NCBI RefSeq assembly: GCF_000499205.1
Contig: NZ_AWUK01000021.1
Coordinates: 157,456-221,455, forward strand
Direction of reading: 5' to 3'
From: Paenibacillus sp. MAEPY2
Lineage (GTDB): Bacteria; Bacillota; Bacilli; Paenibacillales; Paenibacillaceae
DNA: 64,000 nucleotides
Under the pieces are notes generated by a model that had not been told where the DNA came from, did no database searches, and saw only the letters and a program-made list of their open reading frames with translations. Below, piece by piece: positions 7,347 through 16,117 of the stretch (within the stretch, counting starts at the first letter, position 1; every line of letters begins with the position of its first letter). The position numbers were made by a program, and so were the translations under genes.

Positions 7347-8999
7347 TTAATTGACTGTTTTGAACCATTCATTGACTTCAGTTGTAATTTCATCGCCGCC
7401 CATGGATTTCCATTTCGTCACAAACGCGTCGAATTCATCGATGCCAACCTGACCATAAATGATTTTGCTGAACGTATCTTTCTCCAGCTTGTCGAGTGCA
7501 TCTTTCTTCATTTTCATCGTATCCGTAGGTGCACCCGTGAATTTGTTCTTGATTGCATCATCCTTATGAGCTACCACGACTTGAGCCGCAGCGAACACTT
7601 CAGGTTTGTTGGCAATTTTCGTATTTTTCTCAAATGGTGTTTCAGGCTCCTTACCCGAAGCAAGCTCAGCCAGGGTATCCATCATCAGGTTTGGAATCCG
7701 TGCACCATCATAAGTGAGTGTGTACTTCAGAGGAGATACGCCGTCTTTCAAATCAGCTTCACCAAGCACTTTGCCATCTACAATATCAAAGTCATATCCT
7801 TGGGCAAAGCCATGCTCAAACTCCCCACCCACTTCTGGATTAGCGAAGTTATCGAACAAATAATTTTGATATGTGAAGAAAATTTCCGGGTTGGCCATAT
7901 CTTTATTGATCAACACAACTCCGTTGCTCGCACCTGAACCGTGGTGATGGCTCTCTCCAGTTGGTCCAGTTGGCAGGGCGATTGCTTTGTAGGTAGCGCC
8001 GTCCACGTTTTTCTTCACATCATCGATCGGCCAGTTCGGCATCCAGTGTGGCCCCACAATGATTCCGGCTTTGCCTGCTGTAAACAGTTCGGCTGCCTTG
8101 ATCTCGTCATATACGCCAGCTTCCTTCGGCAGATAGCCTTTGGACAACCAGTCTTTCATCGTTGCAAGTCCTTCTTTCACACCTGGTTGAATTGAGCCGT
8201 ATTCCAGTGTTCCTTCAGAATTCAAATTCCACTGCCCCGGCATCGTATTATACATTCCAAAGATCCAGCCGGATTCACTCATCCACGTATTGAGGGCAAT
8301 CTTCATGCCGACTGTCAGACCGTACGTATCTTTCTTCCCGTTACCATCCGGATCTTTATTCGTAAATGCATCCATTACCGTAACGAGCTCATCGATCGTT
8401 TTTGGTTCTTCCAGCCCCAGCTTCTTCAGCCAATCTTCACGGATAAACATAACCGGGTCGCCGTTGTAGGCATAGTCGAAGATCGGAATACCATACCGTT
8501 TACCTTCGTACATGTACGGGTACCACTCTTCCGGTGCGGATTCGGCAGCCCCTTTCCATGTGTCGGATGCATACTTGTCGAACAATTCACCTGCATCGGC
8601 GAATTTACCTGACTCAATCAACTCACGTACCAGATTGTAGTCACCACGGATGGAGACGATATCCGGCAGCTCTTCGTTAGCTGACAGGGAGAGGCGAAGC
8701 TTCGTGTAGAAAGCATCGTTGGTCACCGACACAGCCCAAGGTGTAGTCAGGTCGATGCCCAAGCGTTCTTTGGCCCATTTCGTCTGCACGTTGTTCTGTG
8801 CAGTCTCTCCGTTCTTGAACTTTGTATCATCATTCCAGGCTCGCAAATAGCTCATCTGAACCGCAGGTTCATACTTGCCGTCTTGCAGCGCAAGTGGCGC
8901 AGCCGCTTCCTTGGACGGTTCTTCCTTTGCCCCCGAACTGCATGCCGTTACGGCAACCATCGTCAGTGCAAGCAATGCAGTCATCATTTTTCTATACAT
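7347..8999 (-). CDS. Extracellular sugar-binding lipoprotein of an ABC importer (LplA/YtcQ type)
   Basis: 550 residues. A lipoprotein signal peptide with lipobox VTAC (Cys20) anchors it to the outside of the membrane. The body has the pattern of family 1 extracellular solute-binding proteins of the large Paenibacillus LplA/YtcQ group: RAWNDDT near the start, KWAKERLGIDL, SLSANEELPDIVSIRGD, EDWLKKLGLEEPKTIDELVTVM followed by DPDGNGKKDTYGL (an acidic loop typical of the group). The outermost start is a TTG that overlaps the ribosome site; the ATG at 8999 is used because GGAGGGG lies six bases before it. It follows the response regulator gene on the same strand, and the two matching permeases are divergently encoded at 12752-14608. 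The sugar is unknown. Confidence 0.9.
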   Translation of the reverse strand: MYRKMMTALLALTMVAVTACSSGAKEEPSKEAAAPLALQDGKYEPAVQMSYLRAWNDDTKFKNGETAQNNVQTKWAKERLGIDLTTPWAVSVTNDAFYTKLRLSLSANEELPDIVSIRGDYNLVRELIESGKFADAGELFDKYASDTWKGAAESAPEEWYPYMYEGKRYGIPIFDYAYNGDPVMFIREDWLKKLGLEEPKTIDELVTVMDAFTNKDPDGNGKKDTYGLTVGMKIALNTWMSESGWIFGMYNTMPGQWNLNSEGTLEYGSIQPGVKEGLATMKDWLSKGYLPKEAGVYDEIKAAELFTAGKAGIIVGPHWMPNWPIDDVKKNVDGATYKAIALPTGPTGESHHHGSGASNGVVLINKDMANPEIFFTYQNYLFDNFANPEVGGEFEHGFAQGYDFDIVDGKVLGEADLKDGVSPLKYTLTYDGARIPNLMMDTLAELASGKEPETPFEKNTKIANKPEVFAAAQVVVAHKDDAIKNKFTGAPTDTMKMKKDALDKLEKDTFSKIIYGQVGIDEFDAFVTKWKSMGGDEITTEVNEWFKTVN

Positions 9000-9098
9000 G
9001 AAACCCCTCCTCAATCACTTTGAATACCCTTACATGAAAAGGATAGTGCAGCCGGGGATGCAAACATATATCACAATTTCAATGTTCATATTGATTTG

Positions 9099-10691
9099 TT
9101 AACCGTTCCGAAAATCCTGCGGGGTCAAGCCATAATGTTTTCGGAATACTTGAATAAAATAAGGGGTATTGTTGTACCCCACTTCCTGGCCAACTTCATA
9201 GATCTTCATTGCCGTATGCTTCAGCAAGTGAACAGCACGTTCCATCCGGGAACGGATAATGTAGTCACTGATGCCTTCACCTGTCGATTGTTTATACATT
9301 TTAGATAAGTATACCGGGTGCAGATGTACCTCCCCGGCAATAACTTGCAAGGAAAGATCTTCGCCCAGATGATGGTCAATCCATTGTTGGACCTGTCTAA
9401 TCATACTTGATCCACTTTCCTGGCCCGTATCGGTTGCACTTTGAGCCCATTGTTCCATCACACTCCGGGTCCATGCTTCCAGACTGCGAAGCGACACACC
9501 GTAACCATCCTTCAACAGCTGTTGATACTGCTCACCAAGGACATCGGACAGCTGTCTGCCCTCCCGATGAGCCATGTATGAGAAAGCCGCTGCGAGATAG
9601 TGAAAAGCGACATACACATGCTCGGGGAACACACTATCCGATAACTCGGCGAAAATCGAATCAATCTTGCGGTTTGCATCCTCCATCCGTCCTGCTTCCA
9701 GCAGTGCAGTCAGTCCAGGTGGCTCATACAGTGCGGCAAGTGATTTCAATGTTGCCCCATGGGAGCCGGCAGCCGCATTGAGATGCAGTCCTTTGCCCGC
9801 TTCCGCCTGCTTGCGCAAGGCACTAACTGCCTGATGGTACAGCTGCGGAACCTGCTCTGGAAAACGACCGATCCGGCTAACGGACAGTGAGATCGTCGCG
9901 TTTAAATACTGCTTCACACTGTGAAGTAATCGTTCTCCAAGCCGCCCCATTAAGATTTCCGGTTCAGACTGTGCCTGTTTGGGACTAGCCATGAAAACGA
10001 GATCATCATAGGCATCGTCCGTATGACAGAGATGATAGCTGCTGCCAAAGATCTCCTCCACCACATTGGAGATAGCGTATTTCATTAATCGGAATGCCTT
10101 GTGCGTTGGCTGCGGATCATCATAACGAATGAGCATCAGCTGCATTTTGTCCTGAGGGCGGAAACCAATCTCCAATTGCTCCAGCTTTTCCACAAGTTCA
10201 CTCTCTGCAAATTTGTGCCCCAGCAGCACATCCTTCATTAATCCAGCCCGCTTCTCCGGTAAATGCTCTCTCACCGAATACATAGCGCGCTGATGCATCA
10301 ATTGTTTCTCTCCCTCCAGCCGAATCTGGACGGAGGCCTGCTGCACGGCTTCAATCAGTTCCTCATCCCGTACTGGCTTCAGCAGATAACTCACTGTTCC
10401 ATGACGGAGTGCCTGCTTCGCATAATCAAAGGATGCGTGTCCAGATAAAATGATACATTTGGTACGCTCCCACTTTTGCCGAATATGACTCACCAGATCC
10501 AGACCGGACAAGCCCGGCATACGAATATCGGTGATGATAATATGGATTTGATGTGCCGTCATTTGCTGCAAAGCCTCTTTAACTGAATACGCCTTATACA
10601 CCTGTCCAATCCCATGTTCCCTCCACGGTATGGAGGATGCAATCGATTCCACCGCTGAATGTTCATCATCCACGACCATTAGATTCATCAT
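9099..10691 (-). CDS. AraC-type response regulator (YesN family)
   Basis: 530 residues. The receiver domain occupies residues 1-120 (VVDDE acidic pocket, TDIRMPG with the phosphate-accepting Asp near 54, and the conserved Lys in LLKPVRD). A middle region of about 300 residues is typical of YesN-type regulators. The C-terminal 100 residues are an AraC double helix-turn-helix (LSLQVIAGEVHLHPVYLSKMYK, then VGYNNTPYFIQVFRKHYGLTPQDFR). GAGGAGG lies nine bases before the ATG chosen here; an ORF extension beyond it runs through that site. The gene overlaps the end of the sensor kinase gene by 26 bases, so kinase and regulator are coupled. It probably activates the adjacent importer genes in response to an extracellular sugar. 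Confidence 0.92.
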   Translation of the reverse strand: MMNLMVVDDEHSAVESIASSIPWREHGIGQVYKAYSVKEALQQMTAHQIHIIITDIRMPGLSGLDLVSHIRQKWERTKCIILSGHASFDYAKQALRHGTVSYLLKPVRDEELIEAVQQASVQIRLEGEKQLMHQRAMYSVREHLPEKRAGLMKDVLLGHKFAESELVEKLEQLEIGFRPQDKMQLMLIRYDDPQPTHKAFRLMKYAISNVVEEIFGSSYHLCHTDDAYDDLVFMASPKQAQSEPEILMGRLGERLLHSVKQYLNATISLSVSRIGRFPEQVPQLYHQAVSALRKQAEAGKGLHLNAAAGSHGATLKSLAALYEPPGLTALLEAGRMEDANRKIDSIFAELSDSVFPEHVYVAFHYLAAAFSYMAHREGRQLSDVLGEQYQQLLKDGYGVSLRSLEAWTRSVMEQWAQSATDTGQESGSSMIRQVQQWIDHHLGEDLSLQVIAGEVHLHPVYLSKMYKQSTGEGISDYIIRSRMERAVHLLKHTAMKIYEVGQEVGYNNTPYFIQVFRKHYGLTPQDFRNG

Positions 10692-12426
10692 TAGGATATT
10701 CCTCCTCAAACCATCGTATTTCTACACTGAGCCCCCCATAAGGGATCGATGCAAAGTGAAGCCCCGAAGAATGACCATATCGTGTAACGAGCCGCTGGTG
10801 TACATTCCAGGTACCCGTGCCAATCTCTTCACCCATCGGTTCATTGATTTCTCGTTCAAGACCAGCAATCTCTTCCGGCGTCAAAGTAACACCATCGTTA
10901 TCAACAAACAGACTGTATCGTGTGTATTGCCTTCCATCCATTTGCTCTTGTGCTGCCATGCCTGTAACCACGATGTGACCGCTACCCTCCATCGGTTCAA
11001 TGCCGTGAATGACTGCATTTTCCACGATAGGCTGGATCAGCAGCCTTGGAATGTGCTGCTGCATCAGCTCTTGCGGTACAGCGATCTCATACGACAAACG
11101 ATTGGTACGCATCTGTTGGATGGACAAATAATTGTCCAGCAACCGAATCTCCTCTTCCACGGTCGTCATATCGTTCTCATCACGTGTGATGTAGCGATAG
11201 TAATCTCCCAGACTGAGTGACATGGCAATAACCGCTTCGCGGTTGCCGAGCTGCGTCATATTTTTAATATAAAACAGGCAATTGTATAGGAAATGAGGAT
11301 TAATCTGTGATTGCAGATGCTTTAACGTTGCTTCTCGTGAACGGATGCGTTCCTCGTATACCTTTTCGATCAGCTCCTGGATCTGCTCGGCCATGTGATT
11401 GAAGCTTTGCGTCAGATACGCGAATTCATCACGGGAGTGATCGACCGGAATTCGTGTGGACAGCTGTCCTTTGCGAATCTGTTGCAGCCCTCTCATGAGA
11501 CGTTGGATCGGCACCTGTACCTTTCGGTATAACAACAGTGCAGCACCAATACTGAGCACGAGCAGCAGCAAAATGGAAGTAATAAACATATTTCGACTCT
11601 TGTCCATCGGCGTAAGCAAATCATCCAGCACAACCGGGTTAACATAAATTCCGTTCAGCTGTTTGGAGAGCACATAACTGACCAAGTACTGCTTGCCCCC
11701 CACCTCCAGCTGATGGTTGCCTTCACTGCCCAACGCGTTTATCGGCATGTCCTTCATGATGGCCTGGATTAGCTCAGGGTCCGCACTTCGATTCAATAAC
11801 GGCTCATTGCCCGGTACAAATAGAAAGGGATCTCCCCCTTGGGCCTCCTTGAAGTCGTCCAGCATGGCTACAATGTTCATTGGATCAAAATTAATCTCCA
11901 TCACGGTTCGAACACCCGTAGTCACCGGTTTTGCACTCCACTCATAATTATCCGTGAAGAAGTAGGTGAAACTCCCTTGATCCAATTGCCACTGTCCAGG
12001 TTGGGGAAACTTCAACATGTTCTCATTGTATACGGTTCGACTTGTCTTGGTGGATAAAACCAACTCTGCCTGAGGCAGAACAATGGTAATATCGTTCTTC
12101 CAGCGGCTGGTGGACTGGTACAGCGACAATTTGTCGAGAATATCGAGATAGATGCTATTTTTCTCATATTGGCTGGTCGATTCCGTCATGTAACGATAGT
12201 GCAAAATACTTGGATCGCGCAGTAACGTCAGCCCGTAGAGCGAAAGCTGCTCAATATTTTTATCCACCTGAGAGCTAAAATAGTTGAACTGGTTCAAGCT
12301 GGACTGCTGCTTCTCCTCGACGATCATGTCCACGTTCGCCTGATTGGCGTAGGTGTAGAGCAACAAGATAGGTACCAGCAAGCAGACCAGCAGCATAACT
12401 GTTTTTGAGAATACTGTAAATTTCAT
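10666..12426 (-). CDS. Sensor histidine kinase (YesM family)
   Basis: 586 residues. Transmembrane helix 1 is at about residues 8-28 and helix 2 at about 285-305, enclosing a large extracellular sensor domain. A HAMP linker follows, then the His_kinase signature SQINPHFLYNCL, whose His is the likely phosphorylation site, and a GHKL ATPase domain with the N-box LIQPIVENAVIHG. This is the LytS/YesM class that pairs with AraC-type response regulators, here encoded by the overlapping downstream gene. The ATG follows AGGGTG. Two-component systems of this class next to lipoprotein-dependent importers generally sense the imported oligosaccharide, sometimes through the binding protein; the ligand here cannot be told from sequence. 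Confidence 0.92.
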   Translation of the reverse strand: MKFTVFSKTVMLLVCLLVPILLLYTYANQANVDMIVEEKQQSSLNQFNYFSSQVDKNIEQLSLYGLTLLRDPSILHYRYMTESTSQYEKNSIYLDILDKLSLYQSTSRWKNDITIVLPQAELVLSTKTSRTVYNENMLKFPQPGQWQLDQGSFTYFFTDNYEWSAKPVTTGVRTVMEINFDPMNIVAMLDDFKEAQGGDPFLFVPGNEPLLNRSADPELIQAIMKDMPINALGSEGNHQLEVGGKQYLVSYVLSKQLNGIYVNPVVLDDLLTPMDKSRNMFITSILLLLVLSIGAALLLYRKVQVPIQRLMRGLQQIRKGQLSTRIPVDHSRDEFAYLTQSFNHMAEQIQELIEKVYEERIRSREATLKHLQSQINPHFLYNCLFYIKNMTQLGNREAVIAMSLSLGDYYRYITRDENDMTTVEEEIRLLDNYLSIQQMRTNRLSYEIAVPQELMQQHIPRLLIQPIVENAVIHGIEPMEGSGHIVVTGMAAQEQMDGRQYTRYSLFVDNDGVTLTPEEIAGLEREINEPMGEEIGTGTWNVHQRLVTRYGHSSGLHFASIPYGGLSVEIRWFEEEYPNDESNGRG

Positions 12427-12751
12427 TGCTTCACCCTGTCCCGGTTAAAGTAAAGATACACATCGAAGTCCTATTTTATATTGAAACCCCTTACATATCT
12501 ATACTGAATTTCGCATGAAGCCCTTTTCGGCCTCTCTGTCCGCTGCTTCATTTGATGTTCATTTTTATTGAAGAATGCTCTGCTTCCCCCTTTATGTGTT
12601 GTTATATCAACAAGTTAATAAATCAACATCCGCCTTGAAATGTTGTTCTATAGCCCACCCGTTTCCATTGCTATAATTCAGTTGCTCCACTTTTTGCAGA
12701 GGCTGACTGGCCTCATGATGCAGAGGCTGGACGATATAAAGGAGGGACCTG
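12427..12751. other. Divergent promoter region of the kinase and permease genes
   Basis: No gene. A TATAAT hexamer at 12672-12677 faces the permeases but has no recognisable -35 box at 16-18 bases, as is common for activated promoters. Two perfect copies of TGCAGAGGCTG (12695-12705 and 12719-12729, 24 bp apart) and a GTTGTTATATCAAC dyad near 12598-12611 are candidate regulator sites. Function is inferred from position. Confidence 0.4.
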
Positions 12752-13717
12752 ATGGCTATGGAACAACCACTAACGACCAATACGCCGGTGCGGCAGGCAA
12801 CACACAATCCACGCAAACGTACCCGCTGGAATTTCAAACGCAATTGGCCGCTGCATCTGATGCTGCTGCCTTCGGTACTGCTCACATTGCTGTTCGCCTA
12901 TGTGCCTATGGGCGGCATTATTATTGCTTTTCAGGATTTCAAACCATGGCTGGGCTTCACCGGCTCCAAATGGGTAGGATGGGATAACTTCCGATTCATG
13001 TTCGAATATCCGGACAGTGTTCAGGTCATCTGGAACACGGTGCTGATCGCTGCCATGAAAATTGTGGCCGGACTCGTGGCCCCGGTTGTGTTTGCCATTT
13101 TGCTGAATGAAGTACGGAACTCCACGTTCAAAAGGTTCTCGCAGACGCTGGTATATCTGCCCCACTTCCTGTCCTGGGTTGTACTGGGCGGCATCCTGCT
13201 GGATATGCTCTCTCCCGAAGGCGGACTGATAAATCAGGTGCTTGCGGCTGTTGGCATTGAACCGATCTTCTTTCTTGGCGATGGCGACTGGTTCCGTGTA
13301 ACCGTGGTTATCAGTGATGTATGGAAGGAATTTGGATTTGGTACCATTGTCTTTCTTGCAGCCCTCGCGGGCATTAACCCTGCGCTGTATGAAGCTTCCG
13401 AAGTTGACGGGGCAACACGGCTTAAGCAGACTCTGCACATTACGCTGCCTGCACTCGTGCCGATGATTATTGTCGTGGGAACACTATCACTGGGGAATAT
13501 TCTTAATGCCGGATTTGACCAGATTTTCAACCTGTACAATCCACTTGTATATGATAAAGGCGATATTATTGACACGTTTGTTTACCGGATGGGTATTTTG
13601 AATGGCAAAATGAGCTTTGCGACTGCGGTTGGTTTGTTCAAATCCTTTGTCGCCATGTTCCTCGTTATTACTGCCTACCGGATGGCTTACAAAATCGCCA
13701 ATTACCGCATTTTCTAA
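12752..13717 (+). CDS. Sugar ABC transporter permease, LplB-like
   Basis: 321 residues with six predicted membrane helices. The N-terminus is basic (RKRTRWNFKRNW) and leads straight into helix 1; the cytoplasmic loop EASEVDGATRLKQTLHITLPALVPMI carries the EAA motif that docks the ATPase. The pattern matches the LplB/YtcP branch of binding-protein-dependent permeases. The ATG has GGAGGG six bases upstream. The second permease follows 12 bases after the stop and the cognate binding protein is at 7347-8999. No ATPase gene is present; in Bacilli such importers share the MsmX ATPase encoded elsewhere, which I infer here. Confidence 0.93.
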   Translation: MAMEQPLTTNTPVRQATHNPRKRTRWNFKRNWPLHLMLLPSVLLTLLFAYVPMGGIIIAFQDFKPWLGFTGSKWVGWDNFRFMFEYPDSVQVIWNTVLIAAMKIVAGLVAPVVFAILLNEVRNSTFKRFSQTLVYLPHFLSWVVLGGILLDMLSPEGGLINQVLAAVGIEPIFFLGDGDWFRVTVVISDVWKEFGFGTIVFLAALAGINPALYEASEVDGATRLKQTLHITLPALVPMIIVVGTLSLGNILNAGFDQIFNLYNPLVYDKGDIIDTFVYRMGILNGKMSFATAVGLFKSFVAMFLVITAYRMAYKIANYRIF

Positions 13718-13729
13718 GGAGGAATTAAG

Positions 13730-14608
13730 GTGTATCACAAAACGACCGGATACCGTATATTTAACGGCTTCAACCTGTTCTTCATCGCGGCCGTCTCGCT
13801 GCTGTGTGTGCTGCCGCTTGTCCATATTCTGGCGGTTTCCTTCAGCGGTAAAGCGGCAGCTTCCGCCAATCTGGTAACGCTCTGGCCGATTGATTTTACC
13901 GTCGATGCCTATACCAAAACGTTTGGTAACAGTAACTTTCTCAGCGCACTCTGGATCTCGGTGCAACGTACTGTTTTCGGTACACTGCTCAGTATGGTTC
14001 TGGTCACCCTGACGGCATATCCTCTATCCAAGGAAAGTCTGAATTTCAAGGGACGTTCGCTGTATGCGTGGTTTTTCATCTTCACGATGCTGTTCAGCGG
14101 CGGACTGATCCCGTCCTATATCCTGATTCAAAAGCTGGGACTGATTAACACCCTGTGGGCTCTGATTTTGCCTGGGGCTGTGGCGGTCTGGAACCTGATT
14201 CTCATGATGAACTTCTTCCGTAACGTGCCCAAAGAGCTCGAAGAAGCAGCGTTCATCGATGGTGCCAACCATATCACTACACTGTTCCGTATTTATCTGC
14301 CCGTATCCATGCCGGCCATTGCGACGATCTCCCTGTTCACGATGGTGGGGCAATGGAATTCCTGGTTCGACGGACTGATCTATATGAATGACGCAGCCAA
14401 ATACCCGCTCGCTACGTTGATGCAAACCATTATCGTACAGCAGGATTTCTCCAACATGAATGTCGATGCAACACAGCTTCAGAACATGTCGCAGCGTACT
14501 GTTAACGCAGCCCAGATCTTTATCGGGGCACTGCCGATCCTGCTCGTGTATCCGTTCTTGCAGCGATTCTTTGTAAAAGGTATTGTGCTTGGGGCTGTAA
14601 AAGAATAG
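13730..14608 (+). CDS. Sugar ABC transporter permease, LplC/YtcP-like
   Basis: 292 residues with six predicted membrane helices. The N-terminal YHKTTGYRIFNGFN and the EAA loop EEAAFIDGANHITTLFRIYLPVSMP are typical of the second permease of LplABC-type importers; MVGQWNSWFDGLIYM is a further hallmark of this group. A GTG start is used because AAGGAGG sits at the right distance and there is no earlier in-frame start without overlapping the preceding gene. It forms one transcription unit with the permease ending at 13717 and heterodimerises with it in the membrane by analogy. The C-terminus ends in FVKGIVLGAVKE, the usual ending of these permeases, so the gene is intact. Confidence 0.93.
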   Translation: MYHKTTGYRIFNGFNLFFIAAVSLLCVLPLVHILAVSFSGKAAASANLVTLWPIDFTVDAYTKTFGNSNFLSALWISVQRTVFGTLLSMVLVTLTAYPLSKESLNFKGRSLYAWFFIFTMLFSGGLIPSYILIQKLGLINTLWALILPGAVAVWNLILMMNFFRNVPKELEEAAFIDGANHITTLFRIYLPVSMPAIATISLFTMVGQWNSWFDGLIYMNDAAKYPLATLMQTIIVQQDFSNMNVDATQLQNMSQRTVNAAQIFIGALPILLVYPFLQRFFVKGIVLGAVKE

Positions 14609-14644
14609 GGTTCGTATACTGAATGCATTCGCATAAATTCGCAT

Positions 14645-14691
14645 AAATCATCCCGAGGTTCATAACGCATTTATTTACTTCGGGATGATTT
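14645..14691. terminator. Hairpin between convergent genes, overlapping the spo0E-like stop
   Basis: AAATCATCCCGA (14645-14656) is a perfect inverted repeat of TCGGGATGATTT (14680-14691). It lies between the permease gene and the convergent Spo0E-like gene and includes the last codons of the latter. No long T-run follows, so strength is uncertain. Confidence 0.6.
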
Positions 14692-14853
14692 CCCGCGAAT
14701 GGCGTTGTTATATTCATTAATGAGTTCATCCAGAACCATCGATTGACGAATGACTTCCGGATGCCACAGTTCTTTATGAGAATTTGCAATCTGGTAGAGC
14801 CTTTGTCTTGCCTTTTCAATACATTCCTGAATGGTTTCCGGATTATGCACCAT
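14671..14853 (-). CDS. Spo0E-like aspartyl-phosphate phosphatase
   Basis: 60 residues, a helical hairpin. The signature SxxLDxLI is present as S38-M-V-L41-D42-E-L-I45. This family dephosphorylates Spo0A~P in Bacillus and so restrains entry into sporulation; the conserved Asp is needed for activity. Length and composition match family members (50-85 residues). The ATG has a G-rich ribosome site (GGGGGCGGGAG). The gene stands alone on the minus strand between the sugar permeases and the WYL operon. The window also contains a germinant-receptor operon, so the host very probably sporulates, but which phosphorelay protein this one targets cannot be told. Confidence 0.85.
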   Translation of the reverse strand: MVHNPETIQECIEKARQRLYQIANSHKELWHPEVIRQSMVLDELINEYNNAIRGKSSRSK

Positions 14854-15021
14854 ACTCCCGCCCCCTGTTGTCCTTCAATATCCTCCATCCAAAAAAGACC
14901 ATCTAATATAATATTCGGAACAAAGGGAGCTGCACATTACCCCAAAATCGAATTTATGGATATTTTTTCTTGTCCAGGTTGAAATAAGGATGAGCTATGG
15001 ACTCAGATGATGCAAAATATG

Positions 15022-15063
15022 AAAAATACCGGATAGGCTTATCAGCCTAATCCGGTATTTTTT
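15022..15063. terminator. Bidirectional terminator at the end of the WYL operon
   Basis: AATACCGGAT-AGGCT pairs with AGCCT-ATCCGGTATT around a TATC loop, with one bulged A. A-run on the left and T-run (15058-15063) on the right. It lies 20 bases beyond the stop of the minus-strand gene at 15083. Confidence 0.88.
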
Positions 15064-15082
15064 GTACCCATTCGATATCTAT

Positions 15083-16099
15083 TCATCTTAATCCAATATC
15101 CTCAAAACGATTACCAATCGTTTCTGGGAAGGCCTGTTTAATGGCATCGATGGCTCGCTGTTCCGTTTCCCTCGCCTGCTTAATCAGGTTAATCACCCTT
15201 AGCACATGCCCTGGCTCCTTCGCATCCCATGCTGCTGAATCCTCAACCTTCTCCATCATTTGTGCATATAGGTCTGCGAGTAACGCATACTCCTGCACCA
15301 CATGATTCATCTGATTGGATAAATGCCCAAGCTCTGCAACATAGACGGCCATATCCTGTCTTGAATTAGCATAATAGCGCAGGACCTTGGCGGCTTGATC
15401 GGTTTCATATATTCCGGATTGCAGTGCAGCAGCAATGGCTGCATATGCAGCAGGTCCACAGGCGTAATCCTGGGGTGGCAGCATATAGTCATGGGTTTCC
15501 CATTTGTACACAGCCTGGATTAATGATTCCTTGCACAATTCCCATACGTCTACGGTTGTATGAGATTCAAGCACCTGATAGTACCAGTATGGTGTACTAT
15601 TCCGACCAAAAGAATCATAGGGCAGACGAATGACTTCATTTCCTTTACTTTCACAGATAAACAGTACCTGCTCCCCATCATCATATCCCGTGCAAATGAC
15701 AAACTGATCATGCCACAGAATAGCGCCCACACCCCGGTCAATAGATGCCTTGATAGCCAGCAGGGCCTGCTTCTGATAGAGCGGAAAGGTCGGCTCGAAC
15801 GAAAATCCCGCTGACTGACTCGCTGTCACACCAATGAAATCAGCTGCTACAAAGTTCTCCGCCATCCAGTTGTACGCCGAGATCGATTCTGTCGTCAGAC
15901 GCCGATCCACTACTAATCGAAACACATTTGCGGTCATCCCCGCAATCATATGACGCGGTAAATCCGTCCACTGTTTATGCACCAGAATCCGGTACATCGC
16001 ATCTATATAGGAGCCTGCTCCGTTCCATGATATGTGTTCACATGCAGAATTTCTGCTCTGTGGAACATAAATTAAATCCAGCAATATTTTGCTTCCCAT
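15083..16099 (-). CDS. BtrH/C39-like protein A of unknown function (paralog of next gene)
   Basis: 338 residues, soluble, no signal peptide. It is similar along its length to the protein encoded immediately upstream: shared landmarks are SYIDAMYRIL, an RRL box near residue 70, the segment YQKQALLAIKASIDRGVGAILW, GYDDGEQVLFI, and a closing helical region. The N-terminal Cys (SACEHISW), the later GYDD box and the overall order recall the BtrH N-terminal/C39-like papain fold used by some acyltransferases and peptidases. That link is weak: no catalytic His is obvious. GGAAGG precedes the ATG. It is the last gene of a regulator-B-A operon and is followed by a strong terminator. Function unknown. 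Confidence 0.6.
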   Translation of the reverse strand: MGSKILLDLIYVPQSRNSACEHISWNGAGSYIDAMYRILVHKQWTDLPRHMIAGMTANVFRLVVDRRLTTESISAYNWMAENFVAADFIGVTASQSAGFSFEPTFPLYQKQALLAIKASIDRGVGAILWHDQFVICTGYDDGEQVLFICESKGNEVIRLPYDSFGRNSTPYWYYQVLESHTTVDVWELCKESLIQAVYKWETHDYMLPPQDYACGPAAYAAIAAALQSGIYETDQAAKVLRYYANSRQDMAVYVAELGHLSNQMNHVVQEYALLADLYAQMMEKVEDSAAWDAKEPGHVLRVINLIKQARETEQRAIDAIKQAFPETIGNRFEDIGLR

Positions 16100-16117
16100 C
16101 GTCTAAGCCTTCCTTTC

